Positions 25,545 through 33,997 of a stretch of DNA of 64,000 nucleotides are shown here, in pieces. The translations under genes were made by a program, and so were the position numbers. The notes below the pieces were generated by a model. That model saw only the letters and a program-made list of their open reading frames with translations. It made no database searches and had not been told where the DNA came from. The DNA comes from Parasphingorhabdus litoris DSM 22379 (GTDB lineage: Bacteria > Pseudomonadota > Alphaproteobacteria > Sphingomonadales > Sphingomonadaceae): the NCBI RefSeq assembly GCF_020906275.1, contig NZ_CP086727.1:3546304-3610303 (forward strand). The letters run 5' to 3'. The stretch's first letter is position 1, and every line of letters starts with the position of its first letter.

Positions 25545-26147
25545 ATGACCCCAGAAACATCTATCACAAAAACCTACATAACCGCCGACGCCTTGTTGTC
25601 GGACAGCTTTCGGCTGGGCATGCAGATATTGAAAAGCGATTTTTCGCCGACCCATATTGTCGGCATCTGGCGCGGCGGTGCACCGGTAGGCATTGCGGTG
25701 CAGGAGATATTGGAATTTCATGGCGTCTCGACGGATCATATTGCCATAAGGACATCTTCCTATTCCGGTATTGATAAGCAGGAACGGTCGGTACGGGTAT
25801 TTGCACTCGGCTATTTGATCGACACGCTGAACCCCGAAGACAATTTGCTGATTGTCGATGATGTATTCGACAGCGGTCGGAGCATCGAAGCGTTCCTGAA
25901 AGAGCTTGGTGAGCGATGCCGTCACAATATGCCCCGAGATGTTCGCGTGGCTACGGTTTACAGCAAGCCTTCGCGCAACAAGACAGCCCTGAATCCTGAT
26001 TTCTTCATCCACGAAACCGAGGACTGGCTGATCTTTCCGCATGAACTGGACGGGCTGACCAAAGAAGAGATTTGCGCAAACAAGCCGGATGCTGCGATTA
26101 TCTTTGATGAAGAAGAAATCCCCAACCCTGTCATGATCAAGAGCTAG
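25545..26147 (+). CDS. Purine phosphoribosyltransferase
   Basis: 200 residues from ATG 25545; the frame up to 25503 has no better signal. Type I phosphoribosyltransferase: the PRPP loop is NLLIVDDVFDSGRSIEAF, the N-terminal half has HIVGIWRGGAPVGIAVQE (pyrophosphate loop) and the C-terminal hood has DWLIFPHEL, typical of the hypoxanthine/xanthine-type short family. The next gene, 2 nt downstream, is adenine deaminase, whose product is hypoxanthine; this supports hypoxanthine plus PRPP to IMP. Probably cytoplasmic. The exact base preference is inferred from context. Confidence 0.88.
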   Translation: MTPETSITKTYITADALLSDSFRLGMQILKSDFSPTHIVGIWRGGAPVGIAVQEILEFHGVSTDHIAIRTSSYSGIDKQERSVRVFALGYLIDTLNPEDNLLIVDDVFDSGRSIEAFLKELGERCRHNMPRDVRVATVYSKPSRNKTALNPDFFIHETEDWLIFPHELDGLTKEEICANKPDAAIIFDEEEIPNPVMIKS

Positions 26148-26149
26148 AT

Positions 26150-27184
26150 ATGTCCTTTGCATCCCCAGAACAGCGTCAGGCCTTTATTGCCGGTATCCCG
26201 AAAGCAGAACTGCATTTGCATATCGAAGGCTCGCTTGAACCGGAAATGATGTTCGCGCTGGCCCAGCGTAACGCCATCGATATTCCATTCGCCTCCGCCG
26301 AAGAGGTCCGCAAAGCCTATGCTTTTTCCAACCTGCAGGATTTTCTCGATATCTATTATCAGGGGATGAATGTCCTGCGCACCGAGCAGGATTTCTATGA
26401 CCTGACCATGGCCTATTTCCAGCGTATCCACGCTGACAACGCCATACATGCCGAGATATTCTTTGATCCGCAGGGTCATACCGAGCGCGGAGTTACCTTT
26501 TCAACCGCAATAGACGGCATATTACGCGCAATGGATGATGCGCAGTCAGACCTGAATATATCATCGCAGCTGATCATGTGCTTCCTGCGTCACTTGAGCG
26601 AAGAAGATGCGCTCGCAACGCTGGAAGAGGCAGCACCCTATCTGGATAGAATATCCGGGGTCGGGCTTGATTCATCCGAACTGGGTCATCCGCCTTCCAA
26701 ATTTGCGAAGGTCTTTGCCAAGGCCAAAGCCCTTGGCCTCAAGGCAGTGGCCCATGCCGGCGAAGAAGGGCCACCGGACTATGTCTGGGAAGCTCTGGAC
26801 GTTTTGAAAATCGAGCGGATGGATCACGGCAACCGGTCACTGGAAGATCCTCGGCTTGTTGAAAGACTGCAAGACAATCAAATGACGCTAACTGTCTGTC
26901 CGTTATCTAATCTGTCGTTGTGCGTGGTGAATGACCTCAAGGACCATCCGTTGAAAAAGATGCTCGGCCTTGGCCTGCGCGCCACCGTCAATTCCGACGA
27001 CCCATCCTATTTTGGCGGATATCTCAATGATAATTACGAGGCGACGGCATCTGCCCTGGACCTCGACAAGGATGACATTATCGCGCTAGCTAAAAATAGT
27101 TTCCGCGGATCGTTTCTCGACGAGGAAACCATAGCGCAATCCCTTCGTAATATTGACGACTATGTTGCCCGATTTGATGGATAA
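26150..27184 (+). CDS. Adenine deaminase (adenosine-deaminase-like type)
   Basis: 344 residues, a zinc-dependent deaminase. Metal and catalytic motifs: PKAELHLHIEGSLEPEMMFALAQRN (HxH), HAGEEGPP (His and Glu), RMDHGNRSLED and VNSDDPSYFGGY (Asp-Asp). Substrate-specificity blocks FSNLQDFLDIYYQGMNVLRTEQDFYDL and GLDSSELGHPPSKF match bacterial and yeast adenine deaminases, not adenosine deaminase, from remembered sequences. It converts adenine to hypoxanthine and ammonia in the cytoplasm. It starts 2 nt after the phosphoribosyltransferase stop, forming a coupled adenine-to-IMP salvage unit. Confidence 0.9.
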   Translation: MSFASPEQRQAFIAGIPKAELHLHIEGSLEPEMMFALAQRNAIDIPFASAEEVRKAYAFSNLQDFLDIYYQGMNVLRTEQDFYDLTMAYFQRIHADNAIHAEIFFDPQGHTERGVTFSTAIDGILRAMDDAQSDLNISSQLIMCFLRHLSEEDALATLEEAAPYLDRISGVGLDSSELGHPPSKFAKVFAKAKALGLKAVAHAGEEGPPDYVWEALDVLKIERMDHGNRSLEDPRLVERLQDNQMTLTVCPLSNLSLCVVNDLKDHPLKKMLGLGLRATVNSDDPSYFGGYLNDNYEATASALDLDKDDIIALAKNSFRGSFLDEETIAQSLRNIDDYVARFDG

Positions 27185-27275
27185 ACGGGCTGAACCGAAG
27201 TCACTCCATTGGAAATCTGTATTTTTTGCTGTTACTGCGCAGGAATATGATCCCGAATGACCGAGGAATGAATCT

Positions 27276-28292
27276 ATGAACCAAATGGATGATCAATCGG
27301 GTCGTTCGGACACCATATTGGTTACCGGTGCTGCAGGGTTTATCGGCCACGCGGTTTCTCAACAGCTGATCGCGCGCGGAGAGAGCGTTATCGGCATCGA
27401 TAATCTGAATGACTATTATGATCCGAAGCTAAAAGCGGCACGGCTTGAAAATCTGCAGGAATTGCCAGGGTTTGAATTTGCGGAACTGGATGTCTCGGAT
27501 GCCGAGGGCGTGCGTAAACTGGTGGAAGATAATGGCGTGAAACGCATCATCCATCTCGCTGCGCAAGCCGGCGTGCGCTATAGTATTGAAAATCCGTTTG
27601 CCTATCAAAAGTCCAATCTGGAAGGCCATTTAAGCCTGCTCGAAGCGAGCCGTCATGCGCCCGATTTCGAGCATCTGGTCTACGCGTCTTCCAGTTCAGT
27701 CTATGGCGACAAACCCATGGGCGGAGAGGGTTTTGTTGAAGAAGAACCGGCGGTTGACCCAGTATCGCTCTATGCCGCTACCAAACGCTCCTGCGAATTG
27801 ATGAGCGCATCTTATGCAAAGCTTTACGGTTTTCCCCAAACAGGACTGCGCTTTTTCACCGTCTATGGCCCCTGGGGCCGGCCGGATATGGCCTATTTCG
27901 GCTTTACCAAAAAGATCCTCGCTGGCGAGCCTATTGAAGTTTACGGCGAAGGCAAAATGGCACGGGATTTCACTTATATTGATGACATTGTTGACGGCAT
28001 TTTGGGGTCGCTGGACAATCCACCAGCCTCTGGCGAACATCGGGTATTGAATATCGGTGACAGCCGGCCGGTCGGTCTGATGGAAATGATCAAAGCCTTA
28101 GAACAGGCCCTCGGCATGGAAGCAGAGAAAATCATGCGGCCCATGCAGCCCGGCGATGTCACAGCGACCTATGCTGATGTGTCCAAGCTCCATGCGCTGA
28201 CCGGTTATGAGCCGAAAGTCATGCTGGAAGATGGCTTGAAACGCTTTGTCAGTTGGTATCGGGATTTTTACGGCAACTTGCCGCCGGACTGA
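27276..28292 (+). CDS. NAD-dependent epimerase, UDP-glucuronate 4-epimerase type
   Basis: 338 residues, extended SDR. NAD loop VTGAAGFIGHAVSQQL, NADP/NAD Asp in VIGIDNLNDYYDPKLK, catalytic SSSSVYGD and YAATKRSCELM (Tyr-x-x-x-Lys), and C-terminal PGDVTATYADVSKLHALTGYEPK. The DNLNDYYDPxLKxARL and ARDFTYIDDIVDGI signatures are typical of UDP-glucuronate 4-epimerase (CapI/LspL), which makes UDP-galacturonate for surface polysaccharides. No glycosyltransferase genes adjoin it, so it appears to be a stand-alone supplier. It is tail-to-tail with the FMN reductase with no gap. Confidence 0.9.
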   Translation: MNQMDDQSGRSDTILVTGAAGFIGHAVSQQLIARGESVIGIDNLNDYYDPKLKAARLENLQELPGFEFAELDVSDAEGVRKLVEDNGVKRIIHLAAQAGVRYSIENPFAYQKSNLEGHLSLLEASRHAPDFEHLVYASSSSVYGDKPMGGEGFVEEEPAVDPVSLYAATKRSCELMSASYAKLYGFPQTGLRFFTVYGPWGRPDMAYFGFTKKILAGEPIEVYGEGKMARDFTYIDDIVDGILGSLDNPPASGEHRVLNIGDSRPVGLMEMIKALEQALGMEAEKIMRPMQPGDVTATYADVSKLHALTGYEPKVMLEDGLKRFVSWYRDFYGNLPPD

Positions 28293-28877
28293 TTATTGCG
28301 TCAGATATTGTCGCCGGTGCGAGCCGCGCATGACCTGCTGCGCGACGAGACGAAGTTGCTCATTGACCGCTTCATCTGCGCAGACACCGTCTTTAAAGAT
28401 GCCGCCTGAGGCGTTTATTCCAACGCCCAAAGGAGTCGGCCAACCGCGCAGCGCATGAACGATCGACCGCATCGCAGCCAACGTTGAGCCAGTGGCTTGC
28501 CACCCATAAGCGGTAACGATCAGTCCAACCGGCAAACCATCCAGATAGACCCGCTCATCACCAGCGGTTTCCTCGATATAATCGACAGCATTTTTGACCA
28601 GGCCGGAGATCGTACCGTGATAGCCCGGGCTCGCCAAGATTATGCCATCGGCACGACGAACGGCTTTGACGAGCGCCTTGCCCGTCTCGTTTAATCCCGC
28701 CGGGTCAGAACGATAATGTGGCAGGGCACAAAGCTTGGCTGATCCAAACAATTCCGTTTCAGCGCCAGCATCGGCAGCGGTCTTTAGCGCAATCGCCAAT
28801 GCCTGTTCGGTCGAGCTATATGGGTTGGTCGTTCCACCAAGGCCCAGGATAAAGGGTTTGTCGTCGTTTTTCGCCAT
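28293..28877 (-). CDS. NADPH-dependent FMN reductase family
   Basis: 194 residues from ATG 28877; a TTG at 28892 is less likely. Flavodoxin-like fold: FILGLGGTTNPYSSTEQALAIALKTA (phosphate-binding loop of FMN, GxxxxxSxT-like), ILASPGYHGTISGLVKNAVDYIEE (the SPGYHGxxSGxLKNAxDxxE signature of the SsuE/ArsH-like reductases), and PVGLIVTAYGWQATGSTLAAMRSIVHALRG. It transfers electrons from NAD(P)H to FMN or to quinone or azo substrates. It is convergent with and directly abuts the epimerase gene. Confidence 0.88.
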   Translation of the reverse strand: MAKNDDKPFILGLGGTTNPYSSTEQALAIALKTAADAGAETELFGSAKLCALPHYRSDPAGLNETGKALVKAVRRADGIILASPGYHGTISGLVKNAVDYIEETAGDERVYLDGLPVGLIVTAYGWQATGSTLAAMRSIVHALRGWPTPLGVGINASGGIFKDGVCADEAVNEQLRLVAQQVMRGSHRRQYLTQ

Positions 28878-29060
28878 GGACACTCTTAACAAGCCTTTTC
28901 AAATAATTGCAACGGTCAACTATGGCGCGAGATCATGGTCAAAAGAACAGGTTGCCGGGTCCAGTTAAGCCGTGTTTTAATTGACCGATTAAAACGAATT
29001 CGTTATCGCGACCTGCAATGACAATGATGATGAACCGCTAAATATTGAAGGACTTCTCCC

Positions 29061-30221
29061 ATGCGTAAATTTACCGAAGAACAGCATATGTTCCGCGATG
29101 CCTATCGGCGCTTTCTCGCCGATGAGGTTGCACCGCGGATGGATGAATTCCGTGAGGCCGGGATTGTCGACCGCGAAATTTTCAAGAAAGCCGGTGATCA
29201 GGGCTTCCTGATGATCTGGCCGGATGAGAAATATGGCGGCATGGGTGACAATGATTTCCGCTATGAGCAGATCATTATCGAAGAAACCACCCGTGCGGGC
29301 TGCGCCGAATGGTATAATACGCTGCACAGCCGCCTCGTTGGGCCCTATTTCAAGAATATCGGAAACGAGGAGCAGCGTGAGCGCTTCTTGCCCAAATGCG
29401 TCAGCGGCGAAACCATATTGGCGGTCGCCATGACCGAGCCCGGCGCAGGTAGCGATCTTTCGGGCATGAAATCCACGGCCACCGATATGGGCGATCATTG
29501 GGTGCTGAACGGCTCCAAAACCTATATTTCCAATGGCATTAACGCTGATGTCGTGATTGTCGCTGCAAAAATGGCAGGCGTCGACGACAAGCATGCCATG
29601 GTCTTGCTGATTGTTGAGCGCGGCATGGATGGGTTTGAGCGCGGCCAGAATATGGAGAAAATCGGACTGCATGCGCAGGACACGGCCGAGCTTTTCTTCA
29701 ACAACGTCAAAATTCCGAAAGAGAACCAGCTCGGTACACCGGGCAAGGGATTTGTCCATCTGATGGAAGGCTTGGCCGAGGAACGACTGATCGGCATGGT
29801 CGGTTATGGCGCTTCTGCGCGCCGGGCCTTCGACGTGACCCGCGAATTTGTCATGGAACGCGATGTCTTCGGCAAGAAGCTGTCGGACATGCAGAACACC
29901 CAGTTCAAGATGGCAGAGATGGATGCCAAGATCGATATGCTGCAGGTCTATATCGACCATTGCGTCGAAGTGCATAACCAAGGCGGGCTCAACGCCAATA
30001 TCGCGGCGAAGGGCAAGATGCTTGGCAGTGAAATTGAATGGGAAATGGCGGATCTGGGCCTGCAATTGCATGGCGGCGCGGGCTATATGAAGGAATATGA
30101 GATCAGCCGCATCTTCACCGATGCACGGATGAGCCGTATCTATGCCGGCAGCAGCGAGATCATGCGCTATATTGTTGGGCGCGATGTCTTCAGCCAGAAA
30201 TATCAAAGCATCCTGGAATAG
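29061..30221 (+). CDS. Acyl-CoA dehydrogenase
   Basis: 386 residues, FAD-dependent. Signature blocks: ILAVAMTEPGAGSDLSGMKSTA (FAD/substrate site), LNGSKTYISNGINADVVIVAA, and GLQLHGGAGYMKEYEISRIFTDARMSRIYAGSSEIMRYIVGRDV (C-terminal FAD site and catalytic acid region). Family length is about 380, so complete. It dehydrogenates an acyl-CoA at the alpha,beta position in the cytoplasm. It precedes the thiolase and FadB-like genes and the AtuA operon, and could be the citronellyl-CoA dehydrogenase step or a long-chain one; the specificity is not determinable from sequence alone. Confidence 0.93.
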   Translation: MRKFTEEQHMFRDAYRRFLADEVAPRMDEFREAGIVDREIFKKAGDQGFLMIWPDEKYGGMGDNDFRYEQIIIEETTRAGCAEWYNTLHSRLVGPYFKNIGNEEQRERFLPKCVSGETILAVAMTEPGAGSDLSGMKSTATDMGDHWVLNGSKTYISNGINADVVIVAAKMAGVDDKHAMVLLIVERGMDGFERGQNMEKIGLHAQDTAELFFNNVKIPKENQLGTPGKGFVHLMEGLAEERLIGMVGYGASARRAFDVTREFVMERDVFGKKLSDMQNTQFKMAEMDAKIDMLQVYIDHCVEVHNQGGLNANIAAKGKMLGSEIEWEMADLGLQLHGGAGYMKEYEISRIFTDARMSRIYAGSSEIMRYIVGRDVFSQKYQSILE

Positions 30222-30320
30222 GGCCTGTCTCGAACAAGGTTCTGGCTTGAATAGGCCATCGCCTCGGTTAGACTGACCAGAAGCACAAGAAAGACAAGGC
30301 GAGTCGCCTATCTTTCGCGA

Positions 30321-30337
30321 TTGACGTTTACGTAAAC
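30321..30337 (+). promoter_or_regulatory. ACGT palindrome upstream of the thiolase gene
   Basis: GTTTACGTAAAC (30326-30337) is a perfect 12-bp palindrome preceded by TTGAC, 75 nt before the thiolase ATG. Its ACGT-centred form resembles sites of acyl-CoA catabolism regulators such as the MerR-family LiuR (from memory). No regulator gene is adjacent, so the assignment is tentative. Confidence 0.4.
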
Positions 30338-30411
30338 TGCTTGACTGTGCTGCAGCGCAACATTAGCTATGCATTTAATAGTTCAGATTTTTTCAAAATA
30401 AGGAATATCGC

Positions 30412-31626
30412 ATGACCGAAGCCTATATTTATGACGCTGTGCGCAGCCCGCGCGGGAAAGGCCGCAGCGACGGCAGCTTGCACGAAATCACCGCTCTTGA
30501 TCTCGCATCCCAGGTGCTCGCGTCGGTCAATGACCGCAACGAACTGGACGGTCATGAAGTCGAAGATATTGCTTATGGCTGCGTCTCTCCCGTGGGTGAG
30601 CAAGGCGCCGTGATCAGCCGTATGGCAGCCCTCAAAGCGGGCTATGCCGACACAACCTCCGCGATTCAGGTTAACCGTTTCTGCGGTTCCGGCCTCGAAG
30701 CAGTGAACATCGCAGCCGGCAAGGTAAAATCGGGCGAAGCCGATCTGGCCGTTGGCGGCGGCGTTGAGTCGATGTCCCGCATCCCGATGGGCAGCGACGG
30801 TCTCGGCGGTATGGCTGACCCGACTCTGGTCTTTCAGGAATATTTCGTGCCGCAGGGCATTTCTGCCGACCTGATCGCCACCAAATATGGCTATAGCCGC
30901 GATGATGTCGACGCCTATGCGGTCGAGAGCCAGAAACGCGCTGGCAAAAGCTGGGAAGAAAAGCGGTTCGAAAAATCCATCCTGCCGATCAAGGATGTCA
31001 TTGGCGAAACCGTTCTCGACCATGACGAGTTGATGCGCCCCGAAACCGACATGCAGTCTTTGGGTTCGCTCAACCCTGCCTTCCAGATGATGGGAGAGCA
31101 GATGCCCGGCTTTAACGATGTCGCGATCCTCAAACATCCTGATGTCGAGAAAATGAATCACGTCCACCATGCCGGCAACAGCTCCGGTATCGTTGATGGT
31201 GCCGCAGCCGTGCTGATCGGTAACGAAGAAGCGGGCACAAAATATGGCCTGAAACCTCGGGCGCGGATTGTCTCCATGGCTTCGATCGGATCTGAGCCAA
31301 CCATCATGCTGACCGGCCCTGAATTTGCTGCCCAAAAAGCGCTTAAGCGCGCGGGCATGGATGCCAGCGATATTGACGTGTGGGAATTGAACGAGGCATT
31401 TGCTGCCGTGGTCCTGCGCTTCATGGAAGCGATGAATGTCGATCATAGCGATATCAATGTGAATGGCGGCGCGATTGCCATGGGCCATCCTTTGGGTGCG
31501 ACCGGTGCGATGATCCTCGGTACGGTGCTGGACGAGCTGGAGCGCTCCAACAAACAGACCGCTTTGTCGACGCTGTGCATCGGCGGCGGCATGGGCATTG
31601 CCACCATCATTGAGCGAGTGAACTAA
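30412..31626 (+). CDS. Acetyl-CoA acyltransferase (thiolase)
   Basis: 404 residues, thiolase fold. The three signature sites are visible: [16 protein letters not shown] (acyl-accepting Cys), [18 protein letters not shown] (mid-domain) and [16 protein letters not shown] (His) with CIGGGMGIA (second catalytic Cys) near the C-terminus. The degradative 3-ketoacyl-CoA thiolase type (FadA) is likely because the FadB-like bifunctional gene follows 54 nt later. It cleaves 3-oxoacyl-CoA with CoA to acetyl-CoA. Start ATG is preceded by AAGGA. Confidence 0.93.
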   Translation: MTEAYIYDAVRSPRGKGRSDGSLHEITALDLASQVLASVNDRNELDGHEVEDIAYGCVSPVGEQGAVISRMAALKAGYADTTSAIQVNRFCGSGLEAVNIAAGKVKSGEADLAVGGGVESMSRIPMGSDGLGGMADPTLVFQEYFVPQGISADLIATKYGYSRDDVDAYAVESQKRAGKSWEEKRFEKSILPIKDVIGETVLDHDELMRPETDMQSLGSLNPAFQMMGEQMPGFNDVAILKHPDVEKMNHVHHAGNSSGIVDGAAAVLIGNEEAGTKYGLKPRARIVSMASIGSEPTIMLTGPEFAAQKALKRAGMDASDIDVWELNEAFAAVVLRFMEAMNVDHSDINVNGGAIAMGHPLGATGAMILGTVLDELERSNKQTALSTLCIGGGMGIATIIERVN

Positions 31627-31680
31627 AGCGCGGCGACAGCCTCCAATCACTCCAATCCCATATTTAGCAGGACAAAATAC

Positions 31681-33870
31681 ATGACTTACGAAACACTCAC
31701 CGTCGATATTGACAGCGATGGCATTGCCCTTGTCACCATCGACCTTCCCGGCCAGTCGATGAACGTCTGGAATGAAGGCTTGATGGCCGACTTCCCGAAA
31801 TTCGTCGACGAGCTGATTGCCAATGACGATATCAAAGGCGCTGTGATTACCTCAGGCAAGAAATCCGGTTTCCTCGCCGGTGCCGACCTCAACATGCTTG
31901 GCTCTTCCAAGGCCGAAACGATGAAAGAAGCGTTTGAACAAGCCTGGGGATTGAACGCCATCTTGCGCAAGATGGAAACGGGCGGCAACAACGCGAAAGA
32001 CCTGCTCAAAGGCAAGGCGCATGCGAAACCGGTTGCCTGCGCCATTAACGGTCTGGCTCTGGGCGGCGGTCTGGAACTGGCTCTGGCCTGCCACTATCGC
32101 GTCTGTGCCGATCATCCGAAATTGCAGCTCGGCCTTCCTGAAGTTCAAGTTGGCCTGCTACCCGGTGGCGGCGGAACCCAGCGTCTGCCGCGCCTTGCAG
32201 GATTGCAAGCTGCTGGCATGGCGATCATGATGGGTCAGCCGATGAACCCGCAGGCGGCGCTTGCGCAGAAGATTGTCGATGAAGTCGTCCCTGCCGAAGA
32301 CGTTGTCGCCAAGGCCAAAGAGTGGGTCAAAGCCAATCCGAAAGCCTCTGCTCCTTGGGACAAGAAAGGCTGGAAATTCCCTGGTGGTGCCGGTTCCATG
32401 GACCCACGCGCTGTGCCGCTTTACCTCGGTTCTTCGGCAATGGCGCTGAAACAGAGCAAGGGCAATTACGAAGCGGTTAAGGCGATCCTGTCCTGCCTTT
32501 ATGAAGGTTCGATGCTGCCCATCGATACCGCGCTCAAAGTGGAAAGCAAATATTTCACCAAGCTGCTCTCCGGCCCACAAGCCAAGAACATGATCCGCAC
32601 TTTGTTTGTGAACAAGCAGGCGGCGGACAAAGGCGCTATGCGTCCCGAAGGCGTTCCGCCTACCGATCTCAAGACAGTCGGCGTTCTCGGCGCTGGTCTG
32701 ATGGGCTCAGGCATCACCCATGTGACGGCCAAGGGCGGCATGAATGTCATCGTCCTCGACCGCAATATGGAAGAAGCGCAAAAGGCGATCGACTATAGCC
32801 AGAAGATTGTCGACAAAGGCGTGAAGCGCGGCAAGATGACGCAGGAAAAAGCCGATGCCTTCATGGCCCGGATCACCCCGACCGATAATTATGACGATCT
32901 CAAAGATGTCGACCTGATTATCGAAGCGGTGTTTGAACGTCCCGATGTCAAAGCCGACGTGATCAAGAAAACCGAAGCAGTCATTGGCAAGGATGTGGTC
33001 TTCGCCTCCAACACCTCCACGCTTCCAATCACGGGTCTCGCAAAAAACAGCGAACGGCCGGATCAGTTTATCGGCATGCACTTTTTCTCACCAGTTGAGA
33101 AAATGCCATTGCTGGAAATCATCCCCGGCGAAGAAACTGGTGACAAGGCCTTGGCGGTAGCGCTTGATTATAATGCGCGGATTCGCAAGACACCGATTGT
33201 CGTGAAAGATGTCCGCGGTTTCTATACCAACCGCGTCTTCCCGCCATATGCCAATGAAGCAACAATGATGGTGGCCGAAGGTGTGAACCCGGCGCTGATT
33301 GAAAATGCCGCCATTTCCATGGGAATGCCTATCGGTCCGCTGGCAATTGTCGATGAAACCACCTTGCAACTGGGTTACGACATCATGACGTCAACCAAGG
33401 AAGAAATGGGCGACGCCTATATTCCTAGCGGGACCGAGGACCTGATGGAGTTGATGGTCAAGAAGATCGACCGTCGCGGCCGTCGTTTCGGTGGCGGTTT
33501 CTATGAATATGCCGATGATGGTTCCAAGAAACTATGGCCCGGCCTGAAAGAGCATTTCCCGCTCGCCGAAAACCAGCCAACGGTTGAGGAAGTCAAACAG
33601 CGGTTGATGTACATCCAGCTGATTGCCACGGCGCAATGTTTTGACGAAGGTGTGGTCTCCGATCCGCAATCCGCTGATCTTGGCGCGATATTCGGTTGGG
33701 GCTTTGCACCATGGACCGGCGGTCCGATGAGCCATATTGATACCATCGGCGTCGATAATTTTGTGCGCACCGCCGATATGCTCGCCCAAAAATATGGCGA
33801 GCGGTTCAAGCCGCCGATGAGTTTCCGTGAAAAAGCGGACGCGGGCGAGAGCTTTTACAAAGCGGCATAA
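31681..33870 (+). CDS. FadB/FadJ-like bifunctional enoyl-CoA hydratase/3-hydroxyacyl-CoA dehydrogenase
   Basis: 729 residues, multifunctional beta-oxidation subunit. The N-terminal hydratase/isomerase part has GFLAGADLNML and GLALGGGLELALACHYRV with QLGLPEVQVGLLPGGGGTQRL, the oxyanion-hole and acid residues. The dehydrogenase begins near residue 330 with VGVLGAGLMGSGITHVTAKGG (NAD loop), followed by DLIIEAVFERPDVK, FASNTSTLPI, GMHFFSPVEKMPLLEII (His and Glu) and a C-terminal dehydrogenase repeat. Length is typical (about 715-730). It forms a complex with the thiolase upstream and closes this transcript at a strong terminator. Confidence 0.94.
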   Translation: MTYETLTVDIDSDGIALVTIDLPGQSMNVWNEGLMADFPKFVDELIANDDIKGAVITSGKKSGFLAGADLNMLGSSKAETMKEAFEQAWGLNAILRKMETGGNNAKDLLKGKAHAKPVACAINGLALGGGLELALACHYRVCADHPKLQLGLPEVQVGLLPGGGGTQRLPRLAGLQAAGMAIMMGQPMNPQAALAQKIVDEVVPAEDVVAKAKEWVKANPKASAPWDKKGWKFPGGAGSMDPRAVPLYLGSSAMALKQSKGNYEAVKAILSCLYEGSMLPIDTALKVESKYFTKLLSGPQAKNMIRTLFVNKQAADKGAMRPEGVPPTDLKTVGVLGAGLMGSGITHVTAKGGMNVIVLDRNMEEAQKAIDYSQKIVDKGVKRGKMTQEKADAFMARITPTDNYDDLKDVDLIIEAVFERPDVKADVIKKTEAVIGKDVVFASNTSTLPITGLAKNSERPDQFIGMHFFSPVEKMPLLEIIPGEETGDKALAVALDYNARIRKTPIVVKDVRGFYTNRVFPPYANEATMMVAEGVNPALIENAAISMGMPIGPLAIVDETTLQLGYDIMTSTKEEMGDAYIPSGTEDLMELMVKKIDRRGRRFGGGFYEYADDGSKKLWPGLKEHFPLAENQPTVEEVKQRLMYIQLIATAQCFDEGVVSDPQSADLGAIFGWGFAPWTGGPMSHIDTIGVDNFVRTADMLAQKYGERFKPPMSFREKADAGESFYKAA

Positions 33871-33890
33871 GCCACGTTAACAGAAGAACG

Positions 33891-33921
33891 AAAAAGGGCT
33901 CCCTCACCGGAGCCCTTTTTT
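33891..33921 (+). terminator. Rho-independent terminator after fadB-like gene
   Basis: A stem of AAAAA plus GGGCTCC (33891-33902) with GGAGCCC (33909-33915) and six T residues (33916-33921), 20 nt after the stop codon. This separates the thiolase/FadB transcript from the AtuA operon that starts at 33998. Confidence 0.92.
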
Positions 33922-33997
33922 ATGCTCCGCTAGGGGACAATAACGGGTTGATAAGTCGCGCAACTTGACCCAAGTTGGTTTCAGGAGAGACCAGTAT

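Noticed and set aside
28989..30206. 405-codon open frame on the minus strand opposite the acyl-CoA dehydrogenase
   Set aside because: A shadow of a high-GC gene. The plus-strand frame has clear family motifs; the opposite frame is Ile/His/Leu-rich without motifs.
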